From Paracoccaceae bacterium (GTDB taxonomy: Bacteria; Pseudomonadota; Alphaproteobacteria; Rhodobacterales; Rhodobacteraceae), in NCBI GenBank assembly GCA_024742405.1, contig JANSYP010000003.1, forward strand, positions 310,001-374,000: a DNA stretch of 64,000 nt, in the 5' to 3' direction. Below, piece by piece: positions 62,146 through 64,000 of the stretch (position 1 is the stretch's first letter; each line of letters opens with the position of its first letter). Under the pieces are notes generated by a model that saw nothing but the letters and a program-made list of their open reading frames with translations, made no database searches and was not told the DNA's origin. The translations under genes were made by a program, and so were the position numbers.

Positions 62146-63651
62146 GTGACTGATAATTCAGCACCATTACTGGCTCAAATCCTCTGCAGCAGTGTAAGAA
62201 GTGTCGCTCGGTCGCCGAGCCCCATCGATGTCGCAATTGTCGGCTCCGGTCCCGCGGGCATCACCAGCGCCATCGAGATTGCGAAGGCTGGGTACAGCGT
62301 AGTCATATTCGAAGCCGGGCCTTTCCTGCTGTCGGCCCATGTTGGATCCATGCCGTTTCGGTCGCGCGATGATCTGACGCCGAAGCTACACGAAATGGTG
62401 CGCTACAAGACCGCGTGGCTCGACCCGTCCGAGGTGTCCGACACCAAGCCGCCGATGCTGAGCAATGATGCCTGGTCGGTCGTGGGGGGGCGGTCGATTT
62501 TCTGGGGCGGGTGCACGCCGCGCTTCGCGTCGTGGGATTTCGACGACTGGCCCATTTCGGCCGAAGACATGGCGCCCTATTACCGGCGTGCCGAAAGACT
62601 CATGCACGTGTCGGGCAACTGCGAAACGCGCCCGCCGTTTTTCCAGGGGGCCACCCAGGACCGCGTGCTGGCCAAGCTCCGCGGTGACGGGATTTCGGCG
62701 TCCCACGCCCGGCTCGGGCTGGATACGCAGGTCCCGAAAAACGGGCATGTCCCGCGCGGATTCGACTGTGCCATCGATCGGCTGGTCCGCTCGGGGCTCT
62801 TGTCGAAGGACGTGACCCGCGAACGGATCACGCTTGTGCCGAACGCCCCGGTGGACGAGGTGGTTGCCGAGGAGCGGGCACGCGGTCTGGTGGTCAGCGA
62901 TCCAGCGATCGACCGACGCTACAAAATCTCAGCACGCCATGTGGTGCTTGCGGGCGGCGCGGTTCAGTCGACCCGACTGGCACTGGCGTCCGGGCTGGAT
63001 CGCCTGCACCCGTCGGTTGGGAACTACATCGCCGATCACCTCTTCGTCCAAGGACTGTTCAAGCTGAAAGAGCCGCTCGACGCCCCGATCTATGCGTTTG
63101 TCGACCCGACCCCGGAACGCCCCTTCCATGTTCAGGTGCAGGGCCCATTCGACGAGACCTGGTATTCGCCCTATCACGCCACGGTCTGGCTCGATTGCGA
63201 ACAGTCGGGATCCTACCTGTTGATATACTGCTTCGGCGTGGGCGAGCCGGCCGAGGATCACAAGCTTGTCCTGAGAGAAAGCTCGTCCGATGCACCGGGC
63301 GAGTTGGGCAACTACTATGTCCTCGCGGAGCGCACCGAAAAGGAACTCGCGACCCTGCAGGAAATGGAGGCGTTCTTGCCGGTTCTGGCGGACTCGATGG
63401 GAGCGGAATGCATTCGCTCGCAGGTCAATCCCGCCGGGGCTGCGCTTCACGAGATCGGCGGCCTGCGCATGGCGGCGAGCCCGCGGGACGGCGCGGTAGA
63501 TCCAAGCGGGCATTTCCACGAAATCGAGAACTTGTCGGTTGCCGACGCCGCTGCATGGCCGTCGCAAGGGTCGGCGAATTCCTATCTGACGATTGTCGCG
63601 TGGTCGCTCTGCCATGCCGACGAAGTAATCAAGCGGTTGGGCCGGGCATGA
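62146..63651 (+). CDS. GMC-type FAD oxidoreductase
   Basis: This 501-residue flavoprotein has the FAD motif VAIVGSGPAGITSAIEIAKA followed by VVIFEAGPF, then GGRSIFWGGCTPRF and VVLAGGAVQSTRLALASGLD. It ends with the C-terminal GMC block HEIGGLRMAASP...SVADAAAWPSQGSANSYLTI. It would oxidise a sugar or cyclitol hydroxyl group to a ketone. The start is GTG at 62146 with AAGGAAGAAG before it. Its stop overlaps the start of the MFS gene by four bases, so transport and oxidation are coupled. Confidence 0.88.
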   Translation: MTDNSAPLLAQILCSSVRSVARSPSPIDVAIVGSGPAGITSAIEIAKAGYSVVIFEAGPFLLSAHVGSMPFRSRDDLTPKLHEMVRYKTAWLDPSEVSDTKPPMLSNDAWSVVGGRSIFWGGCTPRFASWDFDDWPISAEDMAPYYRRAERLMHVSGNCETRPPFFQGATQDRVLAKLRGDGISASHARLGLDTQVPKNGHVPRGFDCAIDRLVRSGLLSKDVTRERITLVPNAPVDEVVAEERARGLVVSDPAIDRRYKISARHVVLAGGAVQSTRLALASGLDRLHPSVGNYIADHLFVQGLFKLKEPLDAPIYAFVDPTPERPFHVQVQGPFDETWYSPYHATVWLDCEQSGSYLLIYCFGVGEPAEDHKLVLRESSSDAPGELGNYYVLAERTEKELATLQEMEAFLPVLADSMGAECIRSQVNPAGAALHEIGGLRMAASPRDGAVDPSGHFHEIENLSVADAAAWPSQGSANSYLTIVAWSLCHADEVIKRLGRA

Positions 63652-64000
63652 CGCTCAGCCGCGCATTGATCAGCCTTGCCGCGCTTGCGGCGCTGTTTGG
63701 CTTTCTGTTCGGGTTCGACGAAGGGATCATCGCCGGCGCACTCCCCTTCATCGAACAGACCTTCGAGGTAACGCCGGCGGCCGAAGGGTTCATGACGGCG
63801 GCGGTGCCACTTGGCGCCGTTCTCGGTGTCGTGCTCGCCGCCCGCTACTCCGACCAGTTCGGCCGGAGGCTTGTTCTGATGTCCTGCGCCGCGGTCTTTG
63901 TTGTCGGGTCGATCATGTCGGGACTTGCCAGTGGTGTGGTGTCCCTCACCATCGCGCGGCTGGTGCTTGGCATCGGGATCGGAATGTCGGCGCTGGCGGC
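63648..64000 (+). CDS. MFS sugar porter, N-terminal part
   Basis: This gene is cut by the window end; about 117 residues are visible. Three to four predicted helices are seen, with the sugar-porter signature FGFLFGFDEGIIAGALPFI and the loop ARYSDQFGRRLVLM (D-x-x-G-R-R/K). ATG at 63648 overlaps the GMC stop. It is likely the uptake or export partner of the preceding oxidoreductase and aminotransferase. Confidence 0.88.
   Translation, partial: MTLSRALISLAALAALFGFLFGFDEGIIAGALPFIEQTFEVTPAAEGFMTAAVPLGAVLGVVLAARYSDQFGRRLVLMSCAAVFVVGSIMSGLASGVVSLTIARLVLGIGIGMSALA

Overview
The window looks like chromosomal or megaplasmid DNA of an alphaproteobacterium, most likely of the Rhodobacterales/Roseobacter type. 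This is inferred from high GC, two complete TRAP transporter operons, FnrL-like regulators with TTGA-N6-TCAA boxes, a PHA synthase and a GerW/DUF2953 pair in a probable non-spore-former. No rRNA, tRNA or CRISPR array was recognised. About 35 genes look intact. Between them lie unusually long stretches of decayed DNA holding at least ten recognisable gene or IS fragments, so this is an accessory, partly eroding region.

Layout: (1) 0.3-2.5 kb, a secreted RTX protein. (2) 2.5-4.2 kb, IS3 remnants. (3) 4.2-8.8 kb, an FCD-type GntR regulator divergent from an SDR dehydrogenase plus TRAP transporter operon. (4) 9.1-9.9 kb, an IS110-type transposase remnant next to a TRAP permease remnant. (5) 10.0-14.4 kb, an ABC importer (binding protein, two permeases, ATPase) with its own FCD regulator. 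(6) 14.4-18.7 kb, a pseudogene graveyard: IS3/IS407-type element, ketopantoate reductase, DUF411 protein, [2Fe-2S] oxidoreductase subunit, TonB receptor. (7) 18.7-48.1 kb, an island marked by twelve exact and two near-exact FNR boxes: CBS protein, host-attachment-family protein, DUF2267, a divergent pair of Crp/Fnr regulators, the E1/cytochrome/acyl-transfer block described below, PHA synthase, phosphoribosyltransferase, P-type cation ATPase, class II amidotransferase, ATP-grasp protein, CBS-bearing site-2 protease, broken Usp, Hsp20, GerW operon and a periplasmic flavocytochrome pair. (8) 49.5-55.4 kb, uxuA divergent from a GntR-TRAP-zinc dehydrogenase operon for sugar acids. (9) 56.5-59.3 kb, a serine hydrolase and a TpsB-type outer-membrane transporter. 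(10) 60.4-64.0 kb, a DegT aminotransferase, a GMC-type oxidoreductase and the start of an MFS sugar porter.

The most unusual part is 23.1-31.2 kb. A thiamine-diphosphate E1-alpha subunit carrying a twin-arginine signal is followed by E1-beta, a small zinc-finger protein, two paralogous single-haem cytochromes c, an MBOAT acyltransferase and an SGNH-type membrane protein. A convergent acyl-CoA synthetase and acyl carrier protein meet the SGNH gene tail to tail. No lipoyl E2 or E3 gene is present. The set suggests an exported 2-oxoacid oxidation enzyme that passes electrons to cytochrome c, beside a Dlt-like activation/carrier/MBOAT/SGNH acyl-transfer module, both under FNR-type control. That function is inference; the gene set, the signal and the boxes are read from the sequence.

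The island as a whole (CBS protein, Usp, small heat-shock protein, P-type ATPase, phosphoribosyltransferase) resembles in content the hypoxia/dormancy (DosR) regulon of mycobacteria, but with FNR-type boxes.
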